Source of the DNA: Pyrinomonas methylaliphatogenes
Lineage (GTDB): Bacteria; Acidobacteriota; Blastocatellia; Pyrinomonadales; Pyrinomonadaceae
Direction: 5' to 3'
Length of the DNA stretch: 64,000 nt
Assembly (NCBI RefSeq): GCF_000820845.2
Contig: NZ_CBXV010000007.1
Span: 124,082-188,081 of the forward strand
Position numbers and translations under genes: made by a program. The notes below the pieces were generated by a model. The model saw only the letters and a program-made list of their open reading frames with translations, was not told the DNA's origin and searched no databases. Below, one piece after another: positions 17,031 to 24,509 of this stretch. Each line of letters starts with the position of its first letter. The stretch's first letter is position 1.

Positions 17031-17548
17031 GATCGTTCTTTCGGTTCGACGCTTTCGCGCCCTCCATTCAAATTGGCCATTTCCAGCTCATCCATCACAG
17101 GCACGCCGCTTATCGCTTGGGTCGATCGCTCCGTTTCGATGATGCTGTTTAGCAGAGGCGCTTGCGCCATCCAGCGCGCTGCGAAGATGCCGCCCCAGAC
17201 GGCCATCAAGCCGACGGCGAAACTCAAGGTGACGTAGAAGAATGCGTGGAGAAAGTCTCGATCCTCGATCAATCGCGCCGTCTCATACTCGAACGTCGAA
17301 AAGGTCGTGTAGGCGCCGACGAAGCCGACGGCAATGAGCAATCGCAGATGTGGGTTGACTATGAAATGTTCAGTCACGAGCGTCAGAAAGAAACCGATGA
17401 TGAACGAGCCGCTGATGTTGATGATGAATGTTGCTGTCGGAAATGGGGCGGCGACGCGCGATAGGACCGAGCCGCTCAAGTAGTAACGTAAGATCGCTCC
17501 GAAAGCTCCACCGATAGCCACCATCAAATACTTCGTGAAGGTATCCAC
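17027..17548 (-). CDS. crcB: Fluoride channel Fluc/CrcB
   Basis: This is a four-helix membrane protein of about 173 residues. [17 protein letters not shown] opens TM1, [17 protein letters not shown] is TM2 with the conserved Asn and Gly, [16 protein letters not shown] is the TM3 break with the Phe-box residues, and [17 protein letters not shown] is TM4. Dual-topology Fluc dimers export fluoride passively. GTG 17548 has AGGAG six bases upstream and begins just before TM1; ATG 17572 is an alternative, and longer readings run into the riboswitch. A polar C-terminal extension of about 45 residues is unusual, since most CrcB proteins end near residue 125. The riboswitch and terminator at 17591-17671 control it. 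Confidence 0.93.
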   Translation of the reverse strand: MDTFTKYLMVAIGGAFGAILRYYLSGSVLSRVAAPFPTATFIINISGSFIIGFFLTLVTEHFIVNPHLRLLIAVGFVGAYTTFSTFEYETARLIEDRDFLHAFFYVTLSFAVGLMAVWGGIFAARWMAQAPLLNSIIETERSTQAISGVPVMDELEMANLNGGRESVEPKERS

Positions 17549-17590
17549 TCGACTCTCTCCTAGAAATCGCATGATTCCAGAAATACGAAA

Positions 17591-17620
17591 ACTCCTTTTC
17601 AAGCGCGCTTGAAAAGGAGT
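17591..17620 (-). terminator. Intrinsic terminator of the crcB fluoride riboswitch
   Basis: A perfect 30-base palindrome (arm ACTCCTTTTCAAGCG) is followed on the minus strand by TTTTCGTATTT. Its first arm shares ACTCC with the 3' end of the aptamer, so ligand-bound aptamer folding competes with termination. Confidence 0.85.
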
Positions 17621-17671
17621 CATCAATCTCGATCTGGCGACCGAGATGGTTATACGGCGAACTCCATCGCC
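17615..17671 (-). ncRNA. Fluoride riboswitch 1 (crcB motif)
   Basis: On the minus strand the aptamer opens with GGCGATGGAGTTCGCC. ATAACC follows, then a P3 stem-loop (ATCTCG pairing with CGAGAT), and it closes with TGATGACTCC. The order GGnGATGG-stem, TAACC, stem, TGATGnCTCC is the fluoride (crcB) riboswitch signature. It lies between a promoter and crcB, the family's classic target gene. Confidence 0.92.
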
Positions 17672-17690
17672 CCGAATTTTCGCTCCATAA

Positions 17691-17718
17691 TTTTTAGACG
17701 GTGAGGCGGAAATGTCAA
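17691..17718 (-). promoter_or_regulatory. Promoter of the crcB operon
   Basis: Read on the minus strand, TTGACA (17713-17718) is followed by a 16-base spacer and TAAAAA (17691-17696). The predicted start near 17684 leaves room for the whole aptamer. The IS end at 17731 lies 13 bases beyond the -35 box. Confidence 0.7.
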
Positions 17719-17730
17719 TGGGAAGCGAAA

Positions 17731-17753
17731 CCTGACCGCTTATCAGTTTTGAG
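17731..17753 (+). repeat. IS left terminal inverted repeat
   Basis: This 23-bp sequence, starting CCTGACCGCTTATCAG, is repeated exactly in inverse orientation at 18989-19011. Confidence 0.92.
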
Positions 17754-17848
17754 AAGACATCAGCCACTTGAATAGCCTGATGCGCGGTGGCGGTAAGTGC
17801 TGGCGCACGAACTTCTCTGTGAGTCGCACCTTTGCAGTTACCTAATGC

Positions 17849-18790
17849 TCATTTCATCTGCCAATAGTAAGCGCCGATCCGCACCAGCGAGAGTCGTCCC
17901 CCTTTCTGCTTACACTTCAAGCGCACGGCGGGTTCTTCCCGTTCAACTGCACTGCCGACTGTTGTCCATAGCAAGATGGCGACGCCGACGAGCATAAACA
18001 TGCGTTCGACAAACTCCGCTTTTGTCGACTGTCTCTACTTCAACTTCAGCCTGAAACGCACGCCCTTCGTATCTCGGAACTGTTCTTCAATCTCCATGGT
18101 CATCAAGCCCGGCAATTCTATTGGTTAAGTTAAGTTCGTTGCCGACCATCCTCTCTTTTTTGCATGCCTGTTTCACACGCCAATGATTCGCACCTGCACA
18201 AACTCATCTACTCTAGACCACTCCAAAGTCACGATGAGAGCCGCGTTTGAGCTTGATGTGCTTGAGAATTTGTGCTCGCTCAGGCAGATGCACCGTCACA
18301 TCACCTTGCCGCCGGACAACAAAATCCTGCGCCAATGCAAGCAACTTCCCCAGCCATGCGACACGATGACAGCCTCTATCGCATAACCAGACTGCTCGCA
18401 CTTGCGCAAGGCGTAAGAACACATCGCCGCAGGAAGATCTCTTCCCATCTGTGACCGCGCCAGTTGTCACAGGCTGAGGCGGCAACGGGAGTAGCCCGTG
18501 TGCCGACACACACTGAGGCGCTGAGCACGGAAAACCGGTCTTGCCACGCCGTCCAGTCCAGCTGGAGTCAAGAGGCTGCCAGAGGTCCTTTCGTCTCTAC
18601 CAACCGTCAGACATCAGCATGTTCGCTCTCAAGGGATTACGTTTCCGCACATCAGCGCGGGTCGTGCCAGCAGGCGTCGCATCTGTTGCGGTCAACAGCC
18701 AGGTGTCGAACCGAGTGTGACGTCCAAAGCGGTAGAGGCGCGTTAATGCCGAGCCAAACTGCACTTGCGTTAAGCACACCGGCGAGCGGC
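17849..18790 (-). pseudogene. IS4-family (DDE) transposase, degraded
   Basis: Minus-strand translation gives pieces of an IS4 transposase in different frames. LDWTAWQDRFSVL with SVCVGTRATPVAASA is the first-Asp region near 18480-18570. VWLCDRGCHRVAWLGKLL followed by DFVVRRQGDVTVHL is the second-Asp region near 18300-18420. MEIEEQFRDTKGVRFRLKLK is the Glu region near 18040-18105 and runs into a stop, and the last piece ends AYYWQMK at 17849. At least one nonsense codon and frame changes separate the pieces, so no active enzyme is made from this copy. Confidence 0.8.
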
Positions 18791-18988
18791 GAAACTAGAG
18801 GCTTGAGCAGCCTGACAGAGAGCGGCAATCAGCGCGGCGCAGGTTGATGCAAGCGAGCGGCGGAAGGGTCTTCACAAAGAAGCAAGGATGGGGCAAGTTC
18901 GCAACGGGTTCATGGCTCTGTCTCCGGTAAAAGTAGTGGCTTGGCAACTTTACTTTTACCACAGACCTTGAAACCTTCTTATTCTTGC

Positions 18989-19011
18989 CTCAAAACTGAT
19001 AAGCGGTCAGG
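18989..19011 (-). repeat. IS right terminal inverted repeat
   Basis: Exact reverse complement of 17731-17753. Confidence 0.92.
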
Positions 19012-19259
19012 GTAAAGAACCTATTGACAGGAAGGGGGACCCGGAATAGAATCTGCGCCGTCGTTGCTAGCCTCACATTTCTGGAGAGTCGCTGGGAATA
19101 GGTAGCCTCCCTCGCGCGGATGGCGCAGGCTGGCAGGGACACAAGAGAAAAGAAGATCGCGCTTTGGCCGTGTGGTCGGCTACACGCGCGTTTGCAACGG
19201 TAGAGTTCTACGATTCTTCGGTTGTTCAAAGCAGCCGACCTCACCTAGCGGAGGATTCT

Positions 19260-19367
19260 ATGTTGCGAAAGTCAGTGCGTCGTTTCCTTGCGTGTTTGGT
19301 TAGTCTTTCCATGATCTTGCTTTCCGTCGGCGTTGGTCCAGTAACTTACGCCCCCCCCGCAAACTGA
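19260..19367 (+). CDS. Signal-peptide leader of the Rhs protein, out of frame by one base
   Basis: ATG 19260 has GGAGG six bases upstream. It encodes a textbook signal sequence (LRKSVRRFLACLVSLSMILL with a VTYA cleavage site), then stops after 35 residues. The stop follows a run of eight C at 19351-19358. One more C would put the leader in frame with the Rhs body. The frame between the tract and 19418 is then fully open (RKLSAKDKASASKRP...) and joins GAQQTTPEDQ of the Rhs frame. CCTCACCTAGC precedes the start and recurs before the 62-residue membrane-protein gene at 24510. The leader belongs to the Rhs gene; the break is either phase variation or a sequence error. Confidence 0.8.
   Translation: MLRKSVRRFLACLVSLSMILLSVGVGPVTYAPPAN
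19351..19358 (+). repeat. C8 homopolymer at the leader/Rhs junction
   Basis: Eight consecutive C lie directly after the signal-peptidase site region. A nine-C tract makes leader and Rhs body one continuous frame; eight C gives a stop eight bases later. Confidence 0.85.
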
Positions 19368-19417
19368 GTGCCAAAGATAAGGCAAGCGCTTCGAAAAGGC
19401 CGTGCTCGCCGTGTTCT

Positions 19418-21799
19418 TTGGGTGCACAGCAGACCACACCTGAAGATCAAACTCTTGCTTCGCTGGAAGCATTGGCGGTGTTGGGGCGGCGCACACAACC
19501 CGCTCCGTTGCTGACCACCGTCAGGACGGCGTTTGAAGGAGCACGAGTCAATTTTGTCAGCACGGCGCGCGGCGATCTGGCATTCTCGATCATCGATCTG
19601 CAAATTCAAGGGGCGATGCCGCTCTTCTTCCAACGGGTTTACACGAGCGACGGCGAAGATCGGGGGATGGGACTCGGTTGGTCGTTCGGTTTCGATGATC
19701 GAATCTCGGTTCAAGGCGATCGCGCCGTGATGAAGACCGGCGGCGGCGCGACGTTGAACTTCGTGCGACAAAACGGCGCCCGCTTCGTGCTCGAAAGACC
19801 GGAGCCAGGGCAGCATCAAGCTTTCGATCTGCTCGAGGGAAAGATCACTGAAGAGATCGCCGATTTGCCTGGCTTGGTGCGAACCTACCTTCCAGCAGGC
19901 GGCGAGTATCTTTTGACCGAGGTCGCCGATGCGAACGGCAATCGGATAACGATCAATCGGGACGCAAACGGTCGCATCCTCTCGCTTGAAACCGGAGGTG
20001 CGAGGATCGATTTCGAATGGTCTTGGGGGCTGACTGGGCATTTGATGTCGGTCAGAGACCACGCGGGAAGGCGGGTTTCATTCCGGTATAGCAACAGGCT
20101 TCTGAGCAGCGTCATCGATGCCGCCGGTGCAGAGTGGAGATACAAGTATCAGGCGAATCGTCTGACGCGAGTGGTCGATCCCGAAGGGCGAACAGTGTTG
20201 AAAGCAAGGTACGATGCCTTGTCGGGGCGCGTTCTGCAGACAAGCGATGCTGTGTCGGTCTACGATTACAAGTACGACAACAACGGTCCCGCTCCATCGC
20301 GGCGAACGTTGGTGACCGATCCGCTTGGCGTGCAGCAGGTTTACGAGCACACGGCGGATGGATTGCTCATCAGGGTGAGCGACGCGGATGGGGAGATCAT
20401 GCGCGTCGAGTACAGTCAAACCAACCGTCCGGTGCGATTGGTGGATAGCGCTGGGAACGAGACGCAAATCGCTTACGACGCGCAGAACAGGATCATCCGG
20501 CAGAGGATATCGGATGGAACCGAGAAAACTTTTTCCTACGATGCGCGCGGTCGCTTGGTGAGCAAGGCACAAGGATCCGTGCGCATCGACTACGTGCTAG
20601 ACGACAAAGCGAACGTCATCGAAACGCGCAGCACCGATGCGAGCGTGAACTACCGAGCGCGCTACGACGAGCGCGGGCGGCTCGTTTCGCTGACCGCCAG
20701 CAGTGGGCGAACCTACGGCTTTGAGTACGACTCGTTGGGCAACGAGCGGGCGTTCATCGACCCACAACTCGGACGCTTCACAACAGAGCGAGACGCGCTG
20801 GGCCGCATGGTGGCCGATCGTTTGCCATCCGGTTTAACGTTCAACTACGAATACGATGCGCGCGGCTGGTTGGTCAGGGAGCGCGATTCGCAAGGTCGTG
20901 CCGTGGCATTGGAACGAGATGCAAGCGGCATGGTGAAGAAGCTGACCACAGCGCAAGGAGCTTGGGTTGCTGCCGAGCGCGACGAAGCCGGGCGAATCAT
21001 CAAGCTGACTAACTCGGCAGGCATGACACGGCGGTTCCGCTACGATGGACGCGGTGCCTTGACCGAGTACGTGGATGCGCGCGGGAGGGTGAAGCGGATG
21101 GAGTATGATCGGCGAGGGCGGTTGAAAGCCATCTCGGACGATCAAGGAAACCGTGTGACGGTCGAACGCGATCAGAGCGGGAAGATCACGCGGCTTGCGA
21201 TGAACGATGGCCGTCGCTATCGAATCGAGCGCGGCGCTGATGGTCACGCTGTTGCGATCAAGCCGGAGGGCGGCGAGGTTAGGTTCGAGCGGGCGAGCTA
21301 CGCGAAGAGACCAACGCTGCAGGATCTCACATGGTGGGACTGCATGTTCTCCCCGTGGCAAGATGGCTGGAGCAGTTGGTACCAGCCGCTCTACGATATG
21401 GGATACGATTTCGTCTACGATTGTTCTGATCCATTCGGCTGGGGCCTGGGTGGCGACTACTTGGGCGATCCGTTCGCAGGTGGGCCCTGTGAGACTAGAG
21501 AGCAGTGTGAGCGGCGAAAACGAGATTACTGTAATCAAATGTATGAGTGTGGTTGGGACGCTGGAACGAGGATAGTCGGAGGCATGGCATTCGGTACAAC
21601 TGGGTGTGCGATAGCGGCTGGGTTTTCTGGGCCTGGAGCTCTCGGGGTATTGGGGACATGTGAACTGGGTGTGTTGTTTGGTTCAGCAGGCATGGCAGGC
21701 GTGGAATACGTGTTGTGCGTGCGGAGTCGCCAACTCTGTTTGAGCAGTGTAGGTGAAGAATGTATGGACAAGCCAGATGTGTGCCCACCGCGGCAGTAA
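19418..21799 (+). CDS. Rhs/YD-repeat protein with a cysteine-rich hydrophobic tip
   Basis: The 793-residue frame starts only at a TTG without a ribosome site, so its true start is probably the leader at 19260. Residues about 35-140 match the DUF6531-type N-terminal Rhs domain (GDLAFSIIDLQIQGAMPLFF, MGLGWSFGFDD). YD repeats fill about 150-625 (FNYEYDARGWLVRE, FRYDGRGALTEY and others). A Trp/Tyr-rich seam follows (WYQPLYDMGYDFVYDCSDPF), then a 110-residue tip with paired Cys and Gly/Ala-rich hydrophobic stretches (GTTGCAIAAGFSGPGALGVL), ending CMDKPDVCPPRQ. It is short for an Rhs shell and lacks a recognisable nuclease tip. A surface or secreted protein with a membrane-active effector is my inference. 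Confidence 0.8.
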   Translation: MGAQQTTPEDQTLASLEALAVLGRRTQPAPLLTTVRTAFEGARVNFVSTARGDLAFSIIDLQIQGAMPLFFQRVYTSDGEDRGMGLGWSFGFDDRISVQGDRAVMKTGGGATLNFVRQNGARFVLERPEPGQHQAFDLLEGKITEEIADLPGLVRTYLPAGGEYLLTEVADANGNRITINRDANGRILSLETGGARIDFEWSWGLTGHLMSVRDHAGRRVSFRYSNRLLSSVIDAAGAEWRYKYQANRLTRVVDPEGRTVLKARYDALSGRVLQTSDAVSVYDYKYDNNGPAPSRRTLVTDPLGVQQVYEHTADGLLIRVSDADGEIMRVEYSQTNRPVRLVDSAGNETQIAYDAQNRIIRQRISDGTEKTFSYDARGRLVSKAQGSVRIDYVLDDKANVIETRSTDASVNYRARYDERGRLVSLTASSGRTYGFEYDSLGNERAFIDPQLGRFTTERDALGRMVADRLPSGLTFNYEYDARGWLVRERDSQGRAVALERDASGMVKKLTTAQGAWVAAERDEAGRIIKLTNSAGMTRRFRYDGRGALTEYVDARGRVKRMEYDRRGRLKAISDDQGNRVTVERDQSGKITRLAMNDGRRYRIERGADGHAVAIKPEGGEVRFERASYAKRPTLQDLTWWDCMFSPWQDGWSSWYQPLYDMGYDFVYDCSDPFGWGLGGDYLGDPFAGGPCETREQCERRKRDYCNQMYECGWDAGTRIVGGMAFGTTGCAIAAGFSGPGALGVLGTCELGVLFGSAGMAGVEYVLCVRSRQLCLSSVGEECMDKPDVCPPRQ
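21369..21511 (+). repeat. Rhs tip seam, copy 1
   Basis: This DNA segment codes for the WYQPLYDMGY...CETREQC seam. It recurs at 22527-22696 and partly at 25861-25969, with long identical blocks. Sequence diverges immediately after it, so it marks the boundary where tips have been exchanged. Confidence 0.88.
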
Positions 21800-21809
21800 T
21801 TTCTTACAT

Positions 21810-21851
21810 GAGACCAGTCTCCAATCAAAAAGTTAACTGGAGACTGGTCTC
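21810..21851 (+). terminator. Perfect 14-bp hairpin after the Rhs gene
   Basis: GAGACCAGTCTCCA (21810-21823) pairs perfectly with TGGAGACTGGTCTC (21838-21851), 10 bases past the Rhs stop. There is no U-tract. A comparable perfect hairpin follows orphan tip 2. Confidence 0.6.
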
Positions 21852-21900
21852 TAACTCGAGCAAATTGCGGACCAAGGTAACTTAACGGAGGTAATTAACG

Positions 21901-22296
21901 ATGAGGATCTATTTCTTCGGACTTATGTTTGCTACTTCATTGTTAGCAATCGTGGCTGCCGTCAGTGCGCTCACGAAAAAGGATGAGCTCGGTCGAGCAA
22001 AAATCAAGTTTTTGTTGTCACTAGTCGCCGCTATCTTCATTAATTTTCTGTGGGCAGTTATACCAAAAAGGATGCCATTTCGCGAGATGGAAATAGATCC
22101 AACATTGGTTTCCTCGCCTAGGCTTCTCGAGCAATATTTGTACGAGACGCACAAGACTCTGGAGCGGACCCTCGAAGTGCTTGACCTTACCATGACGTGT
22201 CTCGCACTGTCGTCTATAGCGTTTTTCTCATACAAATTCGGTCTTTATTGGACGCTCAGAAAAGAGCGCAAAGCGAAGGAAAAGCTCAATGACTAA
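21901..22296 (+). CDS. Small membrane protein, candidate immunity protein A
   Basis: The 131-residue protein has TM segments at about 4-24 and 35-55 and a third near 98-116. Between them is a soluble loop with SSPRLLEQYLYETHKTLERT then LEVLDL. The loop resembles that of protein B (23175): an acidic Asp, then PxRLxExL, then a Thr-x-x-Val-Leu segment. GGAGG precedes ATG 21901. Its position directly after the Rhs tip is the usual place for a cognate immunity gene. A membrane immunity protein would fit a membrane-active tip. Function is inferred from layout only. Confidence 0.65.
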   Translation: MRIYFFGLMFATSLLAIVAAVSALTKKDELGRAKIKFLLSLVAAIFINFLWAVIPKRMPFREMEIDPTLVSSPRLLEQYLYETHKTLERTLEVLDLTMTCLALSSIAFFSYKFGLYWTLRKERKAKEKLND

Positions 22297-22468
22297 TGTG
22301 CTTGATGATTTGGTCGCTCAGCATAACTGTTCTTGGCAAGCCACGGTGTTTGAGGGGATGGAAGCTGAGGTTGAGAAGCAAATTGTCAATGATGAATTAG
22401 GGGAAAAGATTGAGATGCTTCTATCTCTTGGATGTATGTCGGAAAAAGAGGAGACCCCTTTGCTGTAG
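22289..22468 (+). CDS. 59-residue acidic protein overlapping gene A
   Basis: The start ATG overlaps the stop of the preceding gene (ATGACTAA). The product is soluble and acidic, with a Cys at each end (AQHNCSWQATVFEGMEAE and LLSLGCMSEKEE). I do not recognise it. The overlap and ordinary amino-acid make-up suggest it is a real coupled gene, possibly a second immunity component, but a chance frame is possible. Confidence 0.4.
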   Translation: MTNVLDDLVAQHNCSWQATVFEGMEAEVEKQIVNDELGEKIEMLLSLGCMSEKEETPLL

Positions 22469-22513
22469 CGGGAGATGCTATCAGTGGCATGTTGATGATG
22501 AGTATTTGCACCG

Positions 22514-22990
22514 TTGGTTGATGTGCGGAGCAATTGGTACCAGCCGCTCTACGATATGGGATACGATTTCGTCTACGATTGTTCCGATCCATTCGGCTGG
22601 GGCTTTGGTGGCGGCAGTTGGTGGGGAAGCGGCATCGGCGGCTACTGGGGCGATCCGTTCGCAGGTGGGCCCTGTGAGACTAGAGAGCAGTGTGAGAATC
22701 GAATCAGGGCAGAAGCGGATAGAGTGTACCAAAACTGTATAAATCAGATAGCCTTTAGCGGCGTAATGACCATAATCCAGTTCCAGGTTACTGCCTGTAG
22801 AGTAACCCTGGCGGCAGGGGCAGTAGGTGGTCCAGAGGCTAGGATCGGAGCCGGGCTATTACTCGATGTTGGTCTCACCTTGGGAGCCATACTTGATTGG
22901 TGCCGCCAAGTTGGAAACTGTATTGACCAGCAGGATCAAGTCTTAGCCCGATTGGTTGAGTGTCAAGGCAAACCGGAAAGATGCCCCTAG
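22514..22990 (+). pseudogene. Orphan Rhs C-terminal tip 2
   Basis: This 158-residue frame begins inside the Rhs seam with no ribosome site: the seam comes first (NWYQPLYDMGYDFVYDCSD, GWGFGGGSWWGSGIGGYWG, CETREQCENR), then a different tip. The tip parallels tip 1 in design: Cys-bearing N-terminal helix, hydrophobic Gly/Ala-rich middle (ACRVTLAAGAVGGPEARIG, GAGLLLDVGLTLGAIL), a closing Cys pair in CRQVGNC, and an end CQGKPERCP like CMDKPDVCP of tip 1. It is a displaced alternative C-terminus that could be expressed only after recombination into the Rhs gene. The intact frame argues it is preserved rather than debris. Confidence 0.75.
22527..22696 (+). repeat. Rhs tip seam, copy 2
   Basis: Near-identical to 21369-21511, but with an extra Gly/Trp-rich block (GGGSWWGSGIGGYW) that copy 1 lacks and copy 3 has. 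Confidence 0.88.
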
Positions 22991-23013
22991 ATAGATTTGG
23001 GAAGTTCAAAAGT

Positions 23014-23053
23014 AGACTCACGATTGGCGATATGAATCGCCAATCGTGAGTCT
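23014..23053 (+). terminator. Perfect 18-bp hairpin after orphan tip 2
   Basis: AGACTCACGATTGGCGAT (23014-23031) is followed by the loop ATGA and its exact complement (23036-23053), 23 bases past the tip stop. There is no U-run. It mirrors the hairpin after the Rhs gene. Confidence 0.65.
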
Positions 23054-23174
23054 CATAGCGAAAACTATGTGCTATGTATAGAGCTTCCAAAGCAAGAGCA
23101 ATCTTGTCGCTCTCGTGAAGCGGAGCATAGAATTCGATTTATGCAAGCCATTTCTTGGTAATTGAGGTGAAAGT

Positions 23175-23582
23175 ATGGGTTCCACTAAATGGATCTATGT
23201 TCCTCTCATCATTTCGCTCGTAGCCCACTTTGCTTTTTTTCTCTATACCGCTTCGAAGAAAGAGGTCGATCCCTTCCAAAGACGGATCAAGTGTAGCGAG
23301 ATTGCCGTCTCTTCCATCATGTTTGCTTGCCTTATCTTCTTGTTTTCGCTTCCGAGCGCGGCAGCTTTTGAGGCGTTTGGTAAGTATGCTTATGATGTTG
23401 AAACCGTGAGGGATCCGCAACGATTGGCGGAAATCCTACGAGAACATAATCTCTACATTGCTAGAACAATAGAGGTACTGCGTTTAATGATCTACTGCTT
23501 TGTTTTCCCGCTGTTAACCACTCTTCTCGCTTTGTTGAACATGATCGGGCTTCTTTATAGAAAGGGAAAAGGTGAAAAGTGA
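23175..23582 (+). CDS. Small membrane protein, candidate immunity protein B
   Basis: The protein has 135 residues with TM helices at about 6-25, 46-64 and 101-124. The loop between the last two contains AFGKYAYDVETVRDPQRLAE and then ARTIEVLRLM. The block SLPxA...FGK...DPQRLxExL...N...TIxVxR is shared with the decayed gene at 25351-25702, so the two are paralogues. GAGGTG precedes ATG 23175. It follows orphan tip 2 as expected for that tip's immunity protein. No known immunity family is recognised. Confidence 0.65.
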   Translation: MGSTKWIYVPLIISLVAHFAFFLYTASKKEVDPFQRRIKCSEIAVSSIMFACLIFLFSLPSAAAFEAFGKYAYDVETVRDPQRLAEILREHNLYIARTIEVLRLMIYCFVFPLLTTLLALLNMIGLLYRKGKGEK

Positions 23583-23704
23583 TTCTGAACGATCAATTCA
23601 AGATAGGAATCGCAGATGGAGTAATAACTTTGCAGTTTTGCGCGAATATAGCTGATATGAATCTGGACGGGCCGATAGGAGATATATGTAGATTCTCTGA
23701 TTAG
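23579..23704 (+). CDS. 41-residue frame coupled to gene B
   Basis: A GTG start overlaps the stop of gene B (GTGA). The product is short and soluble (NDQFKIGIADGVITLQFCAN near the start, DICRFSD at the end). The arrangement parallels the 59-residue gene after gene A. It could be real or a fragment; support is weak. Confidence 0.3.
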   Translation: MILNDQFKIGIADGVITLQFCANIADMNLDGPIGDICRFSD

Positions 23705-23716
23705 TGGAGGGCAATC

Positions 23717-24091
23717 GTGTTAGAAAAAGTTTTGATTGGCCTTACTGTTTCGTTGGTTCTTTATTCGGTCGGTATGATTCGCTATCTTATTCCCTACTTT
23801 TTCCAAACAGAGATCGTCAAGCCAAACCGATTAATGAAGCTTTTCAATGTCTCTTTGATTGTGGCGGTGATAAGCTTGGTGGTCCTTTGGGTCGCGATAA
23901 ATGTACTGCTAGGGAGACTAGAGGATTGCTTGGTTCTCAATCGGCCTGATTCCATTTCTGAAGTGGATTACTGGATCCGGGTGAAAATGATTTTCAATCT
24001 AGCAGTCTTCGCGTATCTCGATTTTATTGCCCTAACACTCTTTATGATCATCAGAGTTCTCAGGACATCGTGGACGGAAAAAATTAAATAA
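23717..24091 (+). CDS. Three-helix membrane protein D, unknown
   Basis: GTG 23717 has GGAGG six bases upstream. The 124-residue protein has TM segments at about 7-27, 45-65 and 98-117, the same plan as proteins A and B. A Cys-containing loop (LEDCLVLNRPDSISEVDYW) replaces the DPQRL motif. It may be a divergent member of the same group, or an unrelated small membrane protein carried in the array. Confidence 0.6.
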   Translation: MLEKVLIGLTVSLVLYSVGMIRYLIPYFFQTEIVKPNRLMKLFNVSLIVAVISLVVLWVAINVLLGRLEDCLVLNRPDSISEVDYWIRVKMIFNLAVFAYLDFIALTLFMIIRVLRTSWTEKIK

Positions 24092-24509
24092 TCTCTGTGA
24101 GATTGCATGCTTGAGATTGTACGTTCGATCCGTGTGAGAAGTGTACCTTCTCGCAACGCCTCAGCTTTAGCGACAGAGATCATGTCTTTAATATTGTTTT
24201 TCTTCAAGTTAAAGAGGATGGAAAAGATAAGGCAAGGAACGCCGAAGAGATTTGAGCACTGAGTCACTGTATACAAACATAAAAAAGAAGCGTTTCGAGC
24301 GCTAGTCTGTTTCTGCCAAAATGGAGACATTGCGTGACGCAAAACTAGCTATTTGTTGTTCCAACTCTTCGAAGGTTTCCTCGTGAAGGGAAGCAAGACA
24401 ATCGGTTAGCAAGTACTCAAAGAGCGTTGGATAAGTATTCACGACGCAATTAATCTTGGTTATGGTGAGGAGCCAAACTCTCCTCACCTAGCCAAAGGAG
24501 GATAGTTCT
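24092..24509. other. AT-richer gene-free stretch with hairpins
   Basis: No convincing gene is visible. GAGAAG/CTTCTC forms a small hairpin near 24138-24155. GGTGAGGAG (24464-24472) pairs with CTCCTCACC (24480-24488) just before the 24510 gene and its AAGGAGG site, so it may affect that gene's translation or end upstream transcripts. Confidence 0.4.

Larger units (their letters stand above)
17731..19011. mobile_element. Decayed IS4-family insertion sequence
   Basis: The element is 1281 bp and bounded by perfect 23-bp inverted repeats. The left end (17731-17753) begins CCTGACCGCTTATCAG and the right end (18989-19011) is its exact reverse complement. Inside is a broken minus-strand IS4-type transposase. 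No target duplication is visible at the present borders. The remaining interior has no other gene. The perfect termini beside a wrecked transposase could reflect recent insertion of an already dead copy, or mobilisation in trans. Confidence 0.85.

Noticed and set aside
17549-17767. Extension of crcB upstream to an ATG at 17767
   Set aside because: It would translate the riboswitch, terminator and part of the IS end. A GTG with a proper ribosome site lies just before TM1.
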